A stretch of 64,000 nucleotides of DNA from the NCBI RefSeq assembly GCF_000620625.1, contig NZ_JIAW01000004.1:219223-283222 (forward strand). Reading direction: 5' to 3'. The translations under genes were made by a program, and so were the position numbers. The notes under the pieces were generated by a model, which saw nothing but the letters and a program-made list of their open reading frames with translations, had not been told where the DNA came from and did no database searches. This stretch comes from Mycobacterium sp. URHB0044 (GTDB taxonomy: Bacteria > Actinomycetota > Actinomycetes > Mycobacteriales > Mycobacteriaceae). This document shows positions 1 to 8,426 of the stretch, one piece after another; the stretch's first letter is position 1, and the number at the start of each line of letters is the position of its first letter.

Positions 1-498
1 GCCGCACACTTCATCATGGTCGCCGACTCCTTCCACCTGCCGATCGTGTTCCTCGCCGACAATCCGGGCATGCTGCCGGGCAGCCGGTCGGAGCGCACCG
101 GCGTATTGCGCGCCGGCGGAAGGATGTTCGCCGCTCAGACCGCGGCCACGACGTTGAAGTTGCACCTGACCCTGCGCAAGGCGTACGGCTTCGGTTCGAT
201 GGTGATGTCCCTGCTGGGTTTCGACTCGCAGGACGCCACCTACGCCTACCCGGGCGCGACGATGGGAGCCATGAGCGCGGCGGCGTTGAGCCGCGCGTCG
301 CACGCCGAGGAGGATCTCAGTGCCAAACTGCGCGAAGCCGAACTCGAGGCGTCCTACCGGTCGGCGGAGCACCTCGGCTTCGACGAGCTGATCGATCCTC
401 GAGAAACCCGCGATGCGTTGCTGGCCGGGCTGCAGCGCGGCCTGTCCCGCAGACAGGCCCCCGCGGAGCCGGTGAGCCGCACCGTCATCCTGCCGTGA
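1..498 (+). CDS. Acyl-CoA carboxylase carboxyltransferase subunit, C-terminal part
   Basis: The window opens inside this gene; 165 residues remain and the reading frame is open from base 1. The protein is the C-terminal half of a biotin-dependent carboxyltransferase (AccD/propionyl-CoA carboxylase beta type), which moves CO2 from carboxybiotin to an acyl-CoA. Visible family signatures are LPIVFLADNPGMLPGS near the cut end, the AAQTAATT helix, the KAYGFGSMVM stretch (family form KAYGGAY) and the later GAMSAA segment that forms the acyl-CoA pocket. The partner biotin carboxylase would lie outside the window. The acyl-CoA specificity cannot be told. The stop at 496-498 is followed by an 81-bp gap before the next gene on the same strand. 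Confidence 0.88.
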   Translation, partial: AAHFIMVADSFHLPIVFLADNPGMLPGSRSERTGVLRAGGRMFAAQTAATTLKLHLTLRKAYGFGSMVMSLLGFDSQDATYAYPGATMGAMSAAALSRASHAEEDLSAKLREAELEASYRSAEHLGFDELIDPRETRDALLAGLQRGLSRRQAPAEPVSRTVILP

Positions 499-579
499 CC
501 GGGAGGCCCCGCGGGATAGCCTGGTCTTCCACCGTGGCGCACCCCGGAATCAGCCGGGCGCCGGAGCCGGAGGACCACG

Positions 580-2229
580 ATGAGCACCGCTGCACAGCTG
601 ATGGTCAAGTGCCTTGAAGCAGAAGGCGTTTCCCTGGTGTTCGGAATACCGGGCGAGGAGAACATCCACTTCGTACGGGCTCTGGCGGGGTCGAAACAGA
701 TCAGGTACATCCTGACCCGGCACGAACAGGCTGCGTCCTTCATGGCCGAGATGTACGGCAGGGTGACGGGACGTCCGGCGGTGGTATCGGCGACGCTCGG
801 GCCCGGCGCCATCAACATGCAGCTCGGTGTCGCCGACGCCACCACCAACAGCACCCCGCTGGTGGCGATCTCCGCGCAGGTCGGGCAGGACCGCGAGTAC
901 AAGGAGTCGCACCAGTACGTCGATCTGGTGTCGATGTTCGCCCCGATCACCCGCTGGTCCGACGGTGTCCCCACCACGCGAGCGATTCCCGAGATGTTCC
1001 GCAAGGCGTTCAAGCTCGCGGAGACCGAGCGGCCGGCGGCGGTCTACCTCGCCGTCCCAGAACACATCGACGCCGACGAGCACGACTACGACCTCAAACC
1101 ATTGCCCCGCAACGTCGTTCGACCCGAAGCGCCGTCACCATCCCAGGTCGTACGCGCCGTCGACGTGCTCCGTTCGGCGACACGGCCCGTCATCCTGGCC
1201 GGCCACGGTGCCGCCCGCGCCGACGCGACCGCGGCACTGATCCGACTCTCCGAGGAGCTGGGGATACGGGTCGCGAACACGTTTCACGGCAAGGGGGTCA
1301 TGCCCGACGACCATCCCAACACCATGGGGACCATCGGGTTCATGCGCCACGACTACGTCAACTTCGGCTTCGACGACGCCGACCTGATCATCGCGGTCGG
1401 CTACGAACTGCAGGAGTTCGACCCCGTCCGGATCAATCCCAACTCCGACAAGAAGATAATCCACGTCCATCGCTTCCCCGCCGAGGTCGACATGCACTAC
1501 CCGGTCGACGTCGGGATCATCGGCGATATCAGCGCGTCCCTCGACGCCATGCGCGAGGCCATGGCCGGACACCGCTACGACGTCGAGTCCAGCGCCCCCG
1601 GGGCCGGCCTGCTCGCCGAGGAATTCGCTCGCGGACAACATGACTCGAGCTTCCCGCTGGCGCCGCAGAGGATCGTCGCCGACACCAGGGCAGCGCTGGG
1701 CCGAGACGACGTGGTGCTGGTGGACACCGGCGCCGCCAAGATGTGGATGGCCCGGCTCTACCCGACCTACGAGCGCAATACGTGCCTCATCTCCAACGGC
1801 CTGTCCACCATGGCGTTCTCGCTGCCGGGGGCGTTGGGCGTGAAGCTGGCGCGGCCCGAGTCGAAGGTGCTCGCGGTGATGGGTGACGGTGCGTTCCTGA
1901 TGAACTCCCAGGAGATCGAGACCGCCGTTCGCGAGCAGATCCCGTTGGTCGTGCTGATCTGGGACGACGGCGGGTACGGGTTGATCGAGTGGAAGATGGA
2001 CCTCGAGCTCGGCGACCACTACTACGTCGGGCTCACCAATCCCGACGTGGTGATGTACGCGGAGAGCTTCGGCGCCAAGGGATATCGGATCACCAACGCC
2101 GACGAACTGCTGCCCACGCTGCGAACCGCGCTGGACGACGACGGCGTATCGATCATCTCGTGCCCTGTCGACTACTCCGAGAATCTGCGCCTGACCGAGC
2201 GACTCGGGCAGCTCGACGACACGCTGTAG
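580..2229 (+). CDS. Thiamine-diphosphate enzyme, catabolic acetolactate synthase type
   Basis: A 549-residue three-domain ThDP enzyme. The N-terminal Pyr domain has the activating glutamate in RHEQAAS (about residue 50) and ATLGPGAINM; the C-terminal PP domain has the ThDP/Mg motif starting GDGAFLMN and ending WDDGGYGLIEWK, in which the usual N-D/N-N pair is D-D. The C-terminal VDYSENLRL matches catabolic acetolactate synthases (AlsS type), which join two pyruvates to acetolactate. The length also fits AlsS (about 550). No regulatory small subunit (ilvN type) follows, which agrees with a catabolic rather than biosynthetic enzyme. Another 2-oxoacid carboligase or decarboxylase is possible. The ATG is preceded by GGAGGA at 571-576, only 3 bp away. 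Confidence 0.75.
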   Translation: MSTAAQLMVKCLEAEGVSLVFGIPGEENIHFVRALAGSKQIRYILTRHEQAASFMAEMYGRVTGRPAVVSATLGPGAINMQLGVADATTNSTPLVAISAQVGQDREYKESHQYVDLVSMFAPITRWSDGVPTTRAIPEMFRKAFKLAETERPAAVYLAVPEHIDADEHDYDLKPLPRNVVRPEAPSPSQVVRAVDVLRSATRPVILAGHGAARADATAALIRLSEELGIRVANTFHGKGVMPDDHPNTMGTIGFMRHDYVNFGFDDADLIIAVGYELQEFDPVRINPNSDKKIIHVHRFPAEVDMHYPVDVGIIGDISASLDAMREAMAGHRYDVESSAPGAGLLAEEFARGQHDSSFPLAPQRIVADTRAALGRDDVVLVDTGAAKMWMARLYPTYERNTCLISNGLSTMAFSLPGALGVKLARPESKVLAVMGDGAFLMNSQEIETAVREQIPLVVLIWDDGGYGLIEWKMDLELGDHYYVGLTNPDVVMYAESFGAKGYRITNADELLPTLRTALDDDGVSIISCPVDYSENLRLTERLGQLDDTL

Positions 2230-2243
2230 ACCTCGGGGAGCGC

Positions 2244-2282
2244 TTGCGTTCGAGCGCGCTCGAACTTCTAACGTCGCCGGCA
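2244..2282 (+). promoter_or_regulatory. Promoter with 19-bp spacer around an 18-bp perfect palindrome
   Basis: A TTGCGT box (2244-2249) and a TAACGT box (2269-2274) are 19 bp apart. Between and over them sits the perfect palindrome GTTCGAGCGCGCTCGAAC (2248-2265). A 19-bp spacer with a central palindrome is the known layout for activation by MerR-family proteins, and a MerR gene is the second gene downstream. The expected transcription start, 7-8 bp after the -10 box, coincides with the ATG at 2282, and no ribosome-binding site is present, so the mRNA is probably leaderless. Confidence 0.6.
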
Positions 2283-3154
2283 TGACGACACCTACAGCAC
2301 TTCAAACCTGGATCATCACCGGAGCGTCGAAAGGTTTCGGACGTGCACTGGCCGAGGCCGCGCTCAGCAGAGGGGATCAGGTCGTGGCCGCGGTACGAAA
2401 CCGCGACAGCATTGCCGACTTGACGAGCACCTACGGCGACCGGGTCACGAGCGTTCAGTTCGACGCCCGCGACACGACGGCAGCCGCCGGCCTGGTCCAG
2501 ATAGCAGTCGATCGCTACGGCCGCCTGGACGTGTTGGTGAACAACGCGGGGCGCGCCATCGTCGGCGCGGCCGAGGAGATCACCGACGCGCAGCTGCGCG
2601 ATCTGATGGACCTGCACCTGTTCGGTCCCGCTGCCCTGGTGCGCGCTGCCCTACCCGTCATGCGCGCCCAGGGAGCAGGGACCATCGTGCAGATGAGCAG
2701 CCAGGGCGGACGGATGTCCTTCCCAGGAGTGTCGACCTACTCGGCGTCGAAGTTCGCGCTGGAGGGGTGGTCGGAGTCCATGGCCGGCGAGGTCGCGCCG
2801 TTCGGCGTCCGCGTGATGCTGGTCGAGCCGAGCCGGTTCCGTACCGCGTTCAACGCCGCCGACGTGCTCGACTTCGCCGACGCTTCGCCGACTTATCGGG
2901 AGATCCTGGCCGACGTGCGATCCGACATGGCCGGCGCGGACGGGAGGCAGGAGGGTGACCCCGCCAAGGCCGCGCAGATCATCGTCTCGCTGGCACATTC
3001 CGAGGAGGTACCGCTGCGGCTGCCGCTGGGCGCCGAAGCGGTCCAGCGGATCACGGCGGCGTACCAACGGGGTCTGGACGAGGTCGCCCAGTGGGCCGAC
3101 CTGGCCCGCAGAGCCGACTTTCCCGGCGTCGCTGCGTCCGCGCGTCCGGTTTAA
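2282..3154 (+). CDS. Short-chain dehydrogenase/reductase
   Basis: A 290-residue classical SDR. It has the Rossmann motif TGASKGFG (residues 13-20), NNAG at about 89-92, the catalytic serine in MSSQGG and the YSASK active-site motif. NAD(P)H-dependent oxidation or reduction of a carbonyl or alcohol is expected; the substrate is unknown. GASKGFGRAL and the C-terminal segment resemble the 'SDR next to MerR' enzymes common in actinobacteria. The start ATG follows the MerR-type promoter at 2244-2282 with no Shine-Dalgarno sequence, consistent with leaderless translation. The MerR gene begins 9 bp after the stop, so the two probably form an operon. Confidence 0.85.
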   Translation: MTTPTALQTWIITGASKGFGRALAEAALSRGDQVVAAVRNRDSIADLTSTYGDRVTSVQFDARDTTAAAGLVQIAVDRYGRLDVLVNNAGRAIVGAAEEITDAQLRDLMDLHLFGPAALVRAALPVMRAQGAGTIVQMSSQGGRMSFPGVSTYSASKFALEGWSESMAGEVAPFGVRVMLVEPSRFRTAFNAADVLDFADASPTYREILADVRSDMAGADGRQEGDPAKAAQIIVSLAHSEEVPLRLPLGAEAVQRITAAYQRGLDEVAQWADLARRADFPGVAASARPV

Positions 3155-3162
3155 GCTCAGGT

Positions 3163-3636
3163 ATGTCCACCAACGACCTGATGAACAGGGCGCTCGCGGC
3201 GCTCGGCGAGGTCGACGGCCCGATGTCGGTCGAGGTGATTCACCGTCTCGCTGACACGGGTGAGATCACCGAGCCGATGACCATTGCCGAAGTCGCCGAT
3301 CTCCTCGACGTCTCCGCGCACACGCTGCGCTACTACGAACGCGCTGGGCTCGTCGAAGTCGACCGCGACAGTAGTGGCCACCGCAGCTATCAGCCGGAGG
3401 CGGTGCGCCGACTCGTGTTCCTTACCCGGATGCGCTTGTCCGGCATGGCGATCCGTGATCTGCAGCACTACATCGAGCTCGTCGACGCCGGCGAGCAGAC
3501 GGTGCCGGAACGCCTCGACATGTTGGTCGAGCACCGCGACACCATCCGCCGCCAGATCCGCGAACTCACCCTTTCCCTGGCCGCCACCGAGTTCAAGATC
3601 GCGACCTACGGCGGCACCACCGGCGACACGCTTTAG
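3163..3636 (+). CDS. MerR-family transcriptional regulator
   Basis: A 157-residue regulator. The MerR winged helix lies at about residues 44-110: MTIAEVADLLDVSAHTLRYYERAGL, then the SYQPEAVRRLVFLTRMRLSGM wing and helix, followed by a dimerising coiled coil (ERLDMLVEHRDTIRRQI). The N-terminal 40 residues ahead of the HTH are an extension. The ATG at 3163 was chosen over an upstream in-frame GTG that would overlap the SDR. The protein very likely acts on the palindrome at 2248-2265 and so on its own operon. The inducer-binding tail is short and has no cysteine cluster, so metal or redox sensing is not indicated. The gene ends overlapping the convergent LLM gene by 4 bp. Confidence 0.88.
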   Translation: MSTNDLMNRALAALGEVDGPMSVEVIHRLADTGEITEPMTIAEVADLLDVSAHTLRYYERAGLVEVDRDSSGHRSYQPEAVRRLVFLTRMRLSGMAIRDLQHYIELVDAGEQTVPERLDMLVEHRDTIRRQIRELTLSLAATEFKIATYGGTTGDTL

Positions 3637-4676
3637 GCGTCGGTAGCCCGGTACTGCGCGACGATCGGCTCCAGCTCGTCGGGCGTGGCACCGTGCATGA
3701 TGACGGCGTCGGCGCCGTACTCGAATTCCTTGCGGATGCGCTCGACGCACTGCTCGGCGGAGCCGGTCGCCGACGGCTCCAGCCATTCGTCGGGAATCAG
3801 CGTGGCGATGTGCTCGATCTGGTCGGCGCTGGCCTTGTGGTCGATGCCGCCGGGGATGGCTGTCACCACCGGATCCTCCCGGAAGCGTTGCAGGACAGCG
3901 GGATCCCAGCCATTGGTGTTGACCAACAGATCACCGTAGCCCTGCAGGTAGGTCGCCAGCCGGGCGACGGTCTTCTTGAGCCGCAATTCTTCTGGCAGAT
4001 GGTCGCCGACGGTGGCGAAGCACGACCACACCTTGACGTCGTCCGGGTTGCGGCCGGCCTTCTCGGCGGCGTCCTTCACCGTCTTCACGCTGCGCTGCAG
4101 GGTCTCGGGCGTGAAATAGGTATGCAGGATGACGTCGTCGAACTCGCGTCCGCCCAGCGCCAGCGTCCGAGGTCCGAAGGCGACGAGGCCCAACCGGATG
4201 TCCTCGTCGAAGTCGGGATCGAGGAACAACACCTGATACTTGCCGATCGGCCCGTCGTGGTTGAAGACCACTTCCCCGTGCCAGAGCTTGCGCATCACCT
4301 GCGCGAAGTCCTCCATCTGCGCGGTCGTCACCGACGGCACGCCGAACGCCGCATACATGGCCGCGACACCACGCCCGAGCCCGAGGGTGAACCGCCCGCC
4401 CGACAGCCGGTGCATGGTGGTGGCCCACGATGCAGTGATCAGCGGATGGCGGGTGTTGTGATTGGTTGCGGCAGTGGCGATCTGCATGCGCTCGGTGACG
4501 GCGCACGCTGCACCGACCAGTGACGAGGCCTCCTTGACGTTCCACCGCTCGGAGATGAACGCCGTGCCGAAGCCGAGCTCCTCACCGCGGCGGGCCTCGT
4601 CCATCAGCGTCGCCGGACCCTCACCGCCCGCGCCGGCAAGCAGGTAGTAGCCGAGTTCATCCAATGTGCGAGTCAC
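3633..4676 (-). CDS. LLM-class F420-dependent oxidoreductase
   Basis: A 347-residue luciferase-like TIM barrel. TRTLDELGYYLLAG at the N-terminus, GLGRGVAAMYAAFGV around residues 105-120 and the closing VIMHGATPDELEP match the mycobacterial F420-dependent subfamily (TIGR03857 type, from memory). It would oxidise or reduce an unknown substrate with coenzyme F420. The GTG at 4676 was chosen because it overlaps the stop of the upstream NTF2-like gene as GTGA; a TTG two codons earlier is the alternative. It is the last gene of the three-gene operon that starts at 6108. Confidence 0.8.
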   Translation of the reverse strand: MTRTLDELGYYLLAGAGGEGPATLMDEARRGEELGFGTAFISERWNVKEASSLVGAACAVTERMQIATAATNHNTRHPLITASWATTMHRLSGGRFTLGLGRGVAAMYAAFGVPSVTTAQMEDFAQVMRKLWHGEVVFNHDGPIGKYQVLFLDPDFDEDIRLGLVAFGPRTLALGGREFDDVILHTYFTPETLQRSVKTVKDAAEKAGRNPDDVKVWSCFATVGDHLPEELRLKKTVARLATYLQGYGDLLVNTNGWDPAVLQRFREDPVVTAIPGGIDHKASADQIEHIATLIPDEWLEPSATGSAEQCVERIRKEFEYGADAVIMHGATPDELEPIVAQYRATDA

Positions 4677-5056
4677 GCCCAAACCCCTTGCTTGTAGCCG
4701 CAGTTCCAGACCTCGGTGATCCTGCCGTCGACCACGCGGAACAGTTCCATGCTGCTGATCGTCAGGTCGCTGCCGTCCTTCATCGTCATCGGCGACTGGT
4801 ACACGATCGCCACGTGCACGCCGTCGTCGCCGGCCACCACCAGGTTCAAGCCGAAGCGAATCGTCTCGAACAGGTCCCAGTGGTGGACGATCCGCTGCAC
4901 CGCCTCCTCGTGCGTGAGCACTGTCGACTCCCCCACATCGTGGCGAATGACGGTGTCGCCCATCAGCTCCTCCGCGAGATCGAAGTCGCGCTCGTTCCAG
5001 ACGACGAGGTTGTAGAGCTCCACCACCTCACGCGCCGTCCGTGTCTGCATGGTCAT
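4673..5056 (-). CDS. NTF2-like/SnoaL-fold protein
   Basis: A 127-residue single-domain protein of the cone-shaped NTF2/SnoaL fold: an N-terminal helix pair (EVVELYNLVVWNERDFDLAEELMG), the IRHDV and HHWDLFET segments, and a C-terminal sheet ending SMELFRVVDGRITEVWNCG. Family members bind small hydrophobic ligands and act as cyclases, isomerases, hydrolases or non-catalytic carriers, so the reaction is open. The ATG at 5056 overlaps the stop of the kinase gene (ATGA) and its own stop overlaps the LLM start (GTGA), so the three are translationally coupled and probably act on one compound. Confidence 0.78.
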   Translation of the reverse strand: MTMQTRTAREVVELYNLVVWNERDFDLAEELMGDTVIRHDVGESTVLTHEEAVQRIVHHWDLFETIRFGLNLVVAGDDGVHVAIVYQSPMTMKDGSDLTISSMELFRVVDGRITEVWNCGYKQGVWA

Positions 5057-6108
5057 TCGAATACCTCCAGCGCATTGATGTCATCGATGGTGATGACCGC
5101 CCGGTCGATGAGTGTCATGCACAACCGGCGCGCCCGTTCTGGCATGCTCGCCGAGCCGAGCAGGGCGACGACGGGCATGACCAACAGGTAGGCGACCGCG
5201 AATCGGTAATGGCGCCAAGCCTCGTCGAACGGGTAATCGGTGACCGAGCGCTCTTCCAGCGCGAGGAGGTACTCCCTGAGCAGTTCCTCGTCGCGTCCAG
5301 CCCGTACCGCCGCTGGCAGACCCTGACTCAGTAGGTAGCCGATATCAGCGGCGCCGACCGCCCGGGCGGCAAACTGGAAGTCGACGACTTTGAGTTGATC
5401 CCCGGCGAAGAACATGTTGTCGGCGCGGAAGTCGCCGTGCATGAGCGTCGCGCGCTCTGTCAGAGCTTTCAGGGCGGCAGGCGCGTGCTCTGCGAACCGT
5501 TGTGCGAACCTCGCCACTGCAGGGGAAACCGGCGCCTCAGCGTTCTCGCGGTACATCTGCCATCCAACGCCGAATGCGGACGGTAAGAGGTCCCGCATCA
5601 TTGGCGTATCGATGCTCGGGAAGGCGTCGCGCACATCGGCATTGGCCGGATCATTCGACCATGCGTGCAAGCCGGCGAGATGCGTGATGCCGCAGCGGAG
5701 CCGGTCCAACGACAACCCGGCCAGATGATCGGCGTTGTCCCAGCCCTGCAGGTCTTCCAGTATGAGAACGAAATCGCCCGAGTCCTGCGCCATACGCGCG
5801 GCATACACGTGCGGCGTCCCCATCGGTGCGCTGCCCGCAACCCGTTGGTAGAACGTCACTTCGCGGGTGTAGCCACCCATCATCTCCATCGCTCCGCGAG
5901 CGTCCGATTGACTGGGCAGCTTGGCGATCAGTGTGTCTGGCACGTCCGCACCGGTGAGGTGGAGCCGGTATAGCAGCGAGGAGAACCCGCTGTCCTGCGC
6001 GATCTGCTCGCTGCGGACGGCGCCGACCGCCGCGCCGAGTGCCTCGGACAGCCACGGCACGGTGACGCCTTCGATGCCGTATGGGACAGCATCGGTAGCC
6101 GAAGTCAC
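5053..6108 (-). CDS. Aminoglycoside phosphotransferase-like kinase
   Basis: A 351-residue APH/ecdysteroid-kinase-type fold. The catalytic loop is LMHGDFRADNMFF and the metal-binding motif is VVDFQFAARAVGAADIGYLL; the N-lobe lysine is probably in LIAKLPSQSD. Proteins like this in mycobacteria sit in catabolic operons and have unknown, usually small-molecule, acceptors; antibiotic resistance should not be assumed. The GTG at 6108 was preferred to the TTG at 6144 because GGGGAGG lies 5 bp upstream of it and because the TTG would place the start inside the palindrome at 6133-6165. It is the first gene of the operon with the NTF2-like and LLM genes and is divergent from the TetR gene. Confidence 0.75.
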   Translation of the reverse strand: MTSATDAVPYGIEGVTVPWLSEALGAAVGAVRSEQIAQDSGFSSLLYRLHLTGADVPDTLIAKLPSQSDARGAMEMMGGYTREVTFYQRVAGSAPMGTPHVYAARMAQDSGDFVLILEDLQGWDNADHLAGLSLDRLRCGITHLAGLHAWSNDPANADVRDAFPSIDTPMMRDLLPSAFGVGWQMYRENAEAPVSPAVARFAQRFAEHAPAALKALTERATLMHGDFRADNMFFAGDQLKVVDFQFAARAVGAADIGYLLSQGLPAAVRAGRDEELLREYLLALEERSVTDYPFDEAWRHYRFAVAYLLVMPVVALLGSASMPERARRLCMTLIDRAVITIDDINALEVFE

Positions 6109-6132
6109 ACGGGCCTCCCCATCGAGGTATTT

Positions 6133-6165
6133 GACGCTCGACAACTAAGTTAGTTGTCGAGCGTC
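6133..6165. promoter_or_regulatory. Perfect 15-3-15 palindrome, probable TetR operator
   Basis: GACGCTCGACAACTA (6133-6147), a 3-bp centre AGT, and its exact reverse complement TAGTTGTCGAGCGTC (6151-6165). It fills most of the 69-bp gap between the divergent kinase operon (start 6108) and the TetR gene (start 6178), with a TAATAT -10-like box for the TetR gene immediately after it (6166-6171). The position is typical of an operator controlling both directions. Confidence 0.8.
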
Positions 6166-6177
6166 TAATATGCAAGA

Positions 6178-6801
6178 GTGCCCAGTCCAAGCCGCGGGCT
6201 TACGCAACCGCAACGAGTCGAGACGTCCAACCGTCGACTGGTCGAGTCCGCCGCTGCACTCATCGCCGAAAAGGGTTGGGAGGCAACCACGGCAGCCGAG
6301 ATCGGCCGACGGGCGGGCTACAGCCGCGCGATGGTTCACGCGCGGTACGGCAGCAAGGACGCCATCCTCGACGCGTTCTTGCTAGACGGCCACGTGCAAC
6401 GTCTCCTGCCCGCTCCACAGCCCGGCGCTACGGGCATGGAGAACGCGGTCGCCCATTTCCACCGGATCGAGGAGATGTACGCGCAGGATCCTGACTTTCT
6501 GCGTGCGATGTTCGTGATGACATTCGAGGCGGTCAAGGCCAGCTCGCCAGTGCGCACTCTGCTGCAGACCTGGTTCGACCGCGGCGTCGAAGCCGTGGAG
6601 ACGGGGCTGCGAACCGGGGTGGCCGATGGATCCGTCCGGCCCGACATCGACGTCGAGCGGGCAGTCAACGACATCAGCGCGGCGGCCTTCGGCATCGCGT
6701 TTCACTGGATCGTGATGCCCGAACGCTACGACCTCGCAAAGGAATTGGATTTCTCCAGGACGCGAATCATCGCTGACTATGGTTCTCACGGGACACGCTG
6801 A
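6178..6801 (+). CDS. TetR-family transcriptional regulator
   Basis: A 207-residue TetR protein. The HTH is at about residues 20-65: SNRRLVESAAALIAEKG, then AEIGRRAGYSRAMVHARYGSKDAILDAF with the recognition helix RAMVHARYG. The C-terminal ligand domain is not diagnostic. It starts with GTG at 6178, seven bases after a TAATAT box and without a clear ribosome-binding site, so the transcript may be leaderless. It is divergent from the kinase-NTF2-LLM operon and probably represses it and itself through the palindrome at 6133-6165. Its 3' end overlaps the convergent esterase gene by 35 bp. Confidence 0.88.
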   Translation: MPSPSRGLTQPQRVETSNRRLVESAAALIAEKGWEATTAAEIGRRAGYSRAMVHARYGSKDAILDAFLLDGHVQRLLPAPQPGATGMENAVAHFHRIEEMYAQDPDFLRAMFVMTFEAVKASSPVRTLLQTWFDRGVEAVETGLRTGVADGSVRPDIDVERAVNDISAAAFGIAFHWIVMPERYDLAKELDFSRTRIIADYGSHGTR

Positions 6802-8290
6802 GCTTTGCCCATGCCGCGCGCCGCGCCGATGTGGGATCTGACTCCACGCGGGAGCGGCGATCGAAGATCATCGTCGCCCGCTCATCGGTGGTGTAGCGGG
6901 GCCAGTCGTCGCCGGGTACTCCGGTGCGGCTGAACGACCGCCAGCGGCGCTGCACGTCCCTGCTGACGGACCGGGCCGAGCGGCGGTCACCCGCCACCGT
7001 CAACAGCCCACCCAGCCGCGTGGCATACACGTCGAACACCGCGAGCAACTCGCTGCCATGCGTGGCGCCGAAGCCGGTCCACTGCAGTGGGCGCGGCGCG
7101 TAGTCGTAACGGTAGTGGTACGTCGGCGCGTGCAGGCAATGCGCCTCGGCGAGCTCCCATGCTCTCGCGCCGAAGGTGAAGTCACTGCCGAACGCCAGGC
7201 ACGCGGCCTTGCTCGGATACCCTGGGTAGGCCTCTCGCACTCCTTGCGCCACTTGCGGTTCCGCGCTTTCGAGGAACTTCTCGATGACCGGCTCGTTGGT
7301 CGGCAGATAGTCCATGAACTTGGCGAACAGGCTGGCCTCGGTGGCGTTGCTGCCGATGATCAGAGGAACCCGGTGAGCCGCCCCACGGGTCATTGCGTCG
7401 ACGTGCGTCCACGGCAGGTAGTCGCCGCCCACTATCGCGCCGATCCCGAAGGAGTCGGGCGTCGCCCGGATGGTGTCCGTCATAATGCGCTCCAGCGTGC
7501 GGACGAGCTGCGACGGTCGCGCGGTCATGACGGCCCGAGCGCCGTCGCCCGGATCGGCACCGAGTGCGGCCGCGAACCGGCGGGCGATATCGGCGGAGTA
7601 CTCGGCGTGATGGATGAGCCCGCCGGGCGGGCTCTGCGAGATGGCTTGGTGGAACAGCCCGGCGGCATCGGGAACGGCGAGCAGCGTCGCGACCGCGTGC
7701 GCTCCCGCGCTCTCGCCGAAGATGGTCACGTTGTCTGGATCGCCGCCGAATCCGGCGACGTTGTCCCGCACCCAGCGCAAGGCCATCACCAGGTCGCGCA
7801 GAAACAGGTTGGCCTCGAGTGGATGCTCCGGCGTCGACAGCGACGACAGGTCCAGGCAGCCGAGCGCCCCGAGGCGGTAATTCGCCGACACGTACACACA
7901 GCCCCGGCGCGCGATGGCCGCCCCGTCGTACACCGACGTCGCGGAGCTGCCGAACATGTAACCGCCGCCGTGGATGAAGAACATCACCGGCAGCGGCTCG
8001 TCCGGCAGTTCGGCTGGGGCGACGACGTTGAGCGTCAGGCAGTCCTCGCTCATCGGTTGACGACCGCTGCGGCCCATGTACGTGTACCGCGGATCCTGAG
8101 GCGCGCAGCTGCCGAACTCCTCGCAGAACCGCACGCCGCGCCAGGGCAACGGCGGCTGGGGCGCCCGGAAACGCAACGGCCCCACCGGGGGCCGCGCGTA
8201 CGGGATGGACCGCCATCGCGCCGTGCCGTTGCGCACGAACCCCTGGACGGTGCCGCTGATCGTGCGCACCCGCACCGTCTGTTCGGTCAC
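6767..8290 (-). CDS. Type-B carboxylesterase
   Basis: A 507-residue alpha/beta hydrolase of the carboxylesterase/lipase type B family. It shows the oxyanion-hole region FFIHGGGYMFGS, the nucleophile elbow FGESAGAHAV, and the likely catalytic histidine in GATHGSELL. SEDCLTLNVVAP is the usual type-B signature. It hydrolyses carboxylic esters; no signal peptide is visible, so it is cytoplasmic. The GTG at 8290 has AAGGTG 7 bp upstream. Its promoter faces away from the Rieske gene, and the nearby operator at 8380 lies 90 bp upstream of its start, so shared control is possible. Confidence 0.9.
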   Translation of the reverse strand: MTEQTVRVRTISGTVQGFVRNGTARWRSIPYARPPVGPLRFRAPQPPLPWRGVRFCEEFGSCAPQDPRYTYMGRSGRQPMSEDCLTLNVVAPAELPDEPLPVMFFIHGGGYMFGSSATSVYDGAAIARRGCVYVSANYRLGALGCLDLSSLSTPEHPLEANLFLRDLVMALRWVRDNVAGFGGDPDNVTIFGESAGAHAVATLLAVPDAAGLFHQAISQSPPGGLIHHAEYSADIARRFAAALGADPGDGARAVMTARPSQLVRTLERIMTDTIRATPDSFGIGAIVGGDYLPWTHVDAMTRGAAHRVPLIIGSNATEASLFAKFMDYLPTNEPVIEKFLESAEPQVAQGVREAYPGYPSKAACLAFGSDFTFGARAWELAEAHCLHAPTYHYRYDYAPRPLQWTGFGATHGSELLAVFDVYATRLGGLLTVAGDRRSARSVSRDVQRRWRSFSRTGVPGDDWPRYTTDERATMIFDRRSRVESDPTSARRAAWAKLSVSRENHSQR

Positions 8291-8379
8291 GTCAGCACCT
8301 TACTTGCGCGCCCATGACCAGGGCTTTTCGGGCATCCATTGCCGTCCTGACTCACCGGGGAACCATGTGGATCGCATGT

Positions 8380-8398
8380 TACTGTAACTCTTACAGTA
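8380..8398. promoter_or_regulatory. Palindromic operator, copy 1 of WACTGTAA-N3-TTACAGTW
   Basis: TACTGTAACTCTTACAGTA: a perfect 8-3-8 inverted repeat, 28 bp upstream of the GTG of the Rieske oxygenase gene at 8427. The same 19-bp design recurs at 14372, 18107 and 20325, always in a promoter position. Confidence 0.8.
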
Positions 8399-8426
8399 GT
8401 AGGCCGGATCAGTGGAGGATCAGTCC

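Noticed and set aside
5053..6108. Antibiotic-resistance aminoglycoside phosphotransferase
   Set aside because: Only the general kinase fold is shared; the operon with an LLM oxidoreductase and an NTF2-like protein points to metabolism instead.
7058..8317. A 419-codon open frame on the plus strand opposite the carboxylesterase
   Set aside because: It is a GC-rich antisense shadow: no family motif, no ribosome-binding site, composition rich in Arg, Gly and His; the minus-strand gene has complete esterase motifs.
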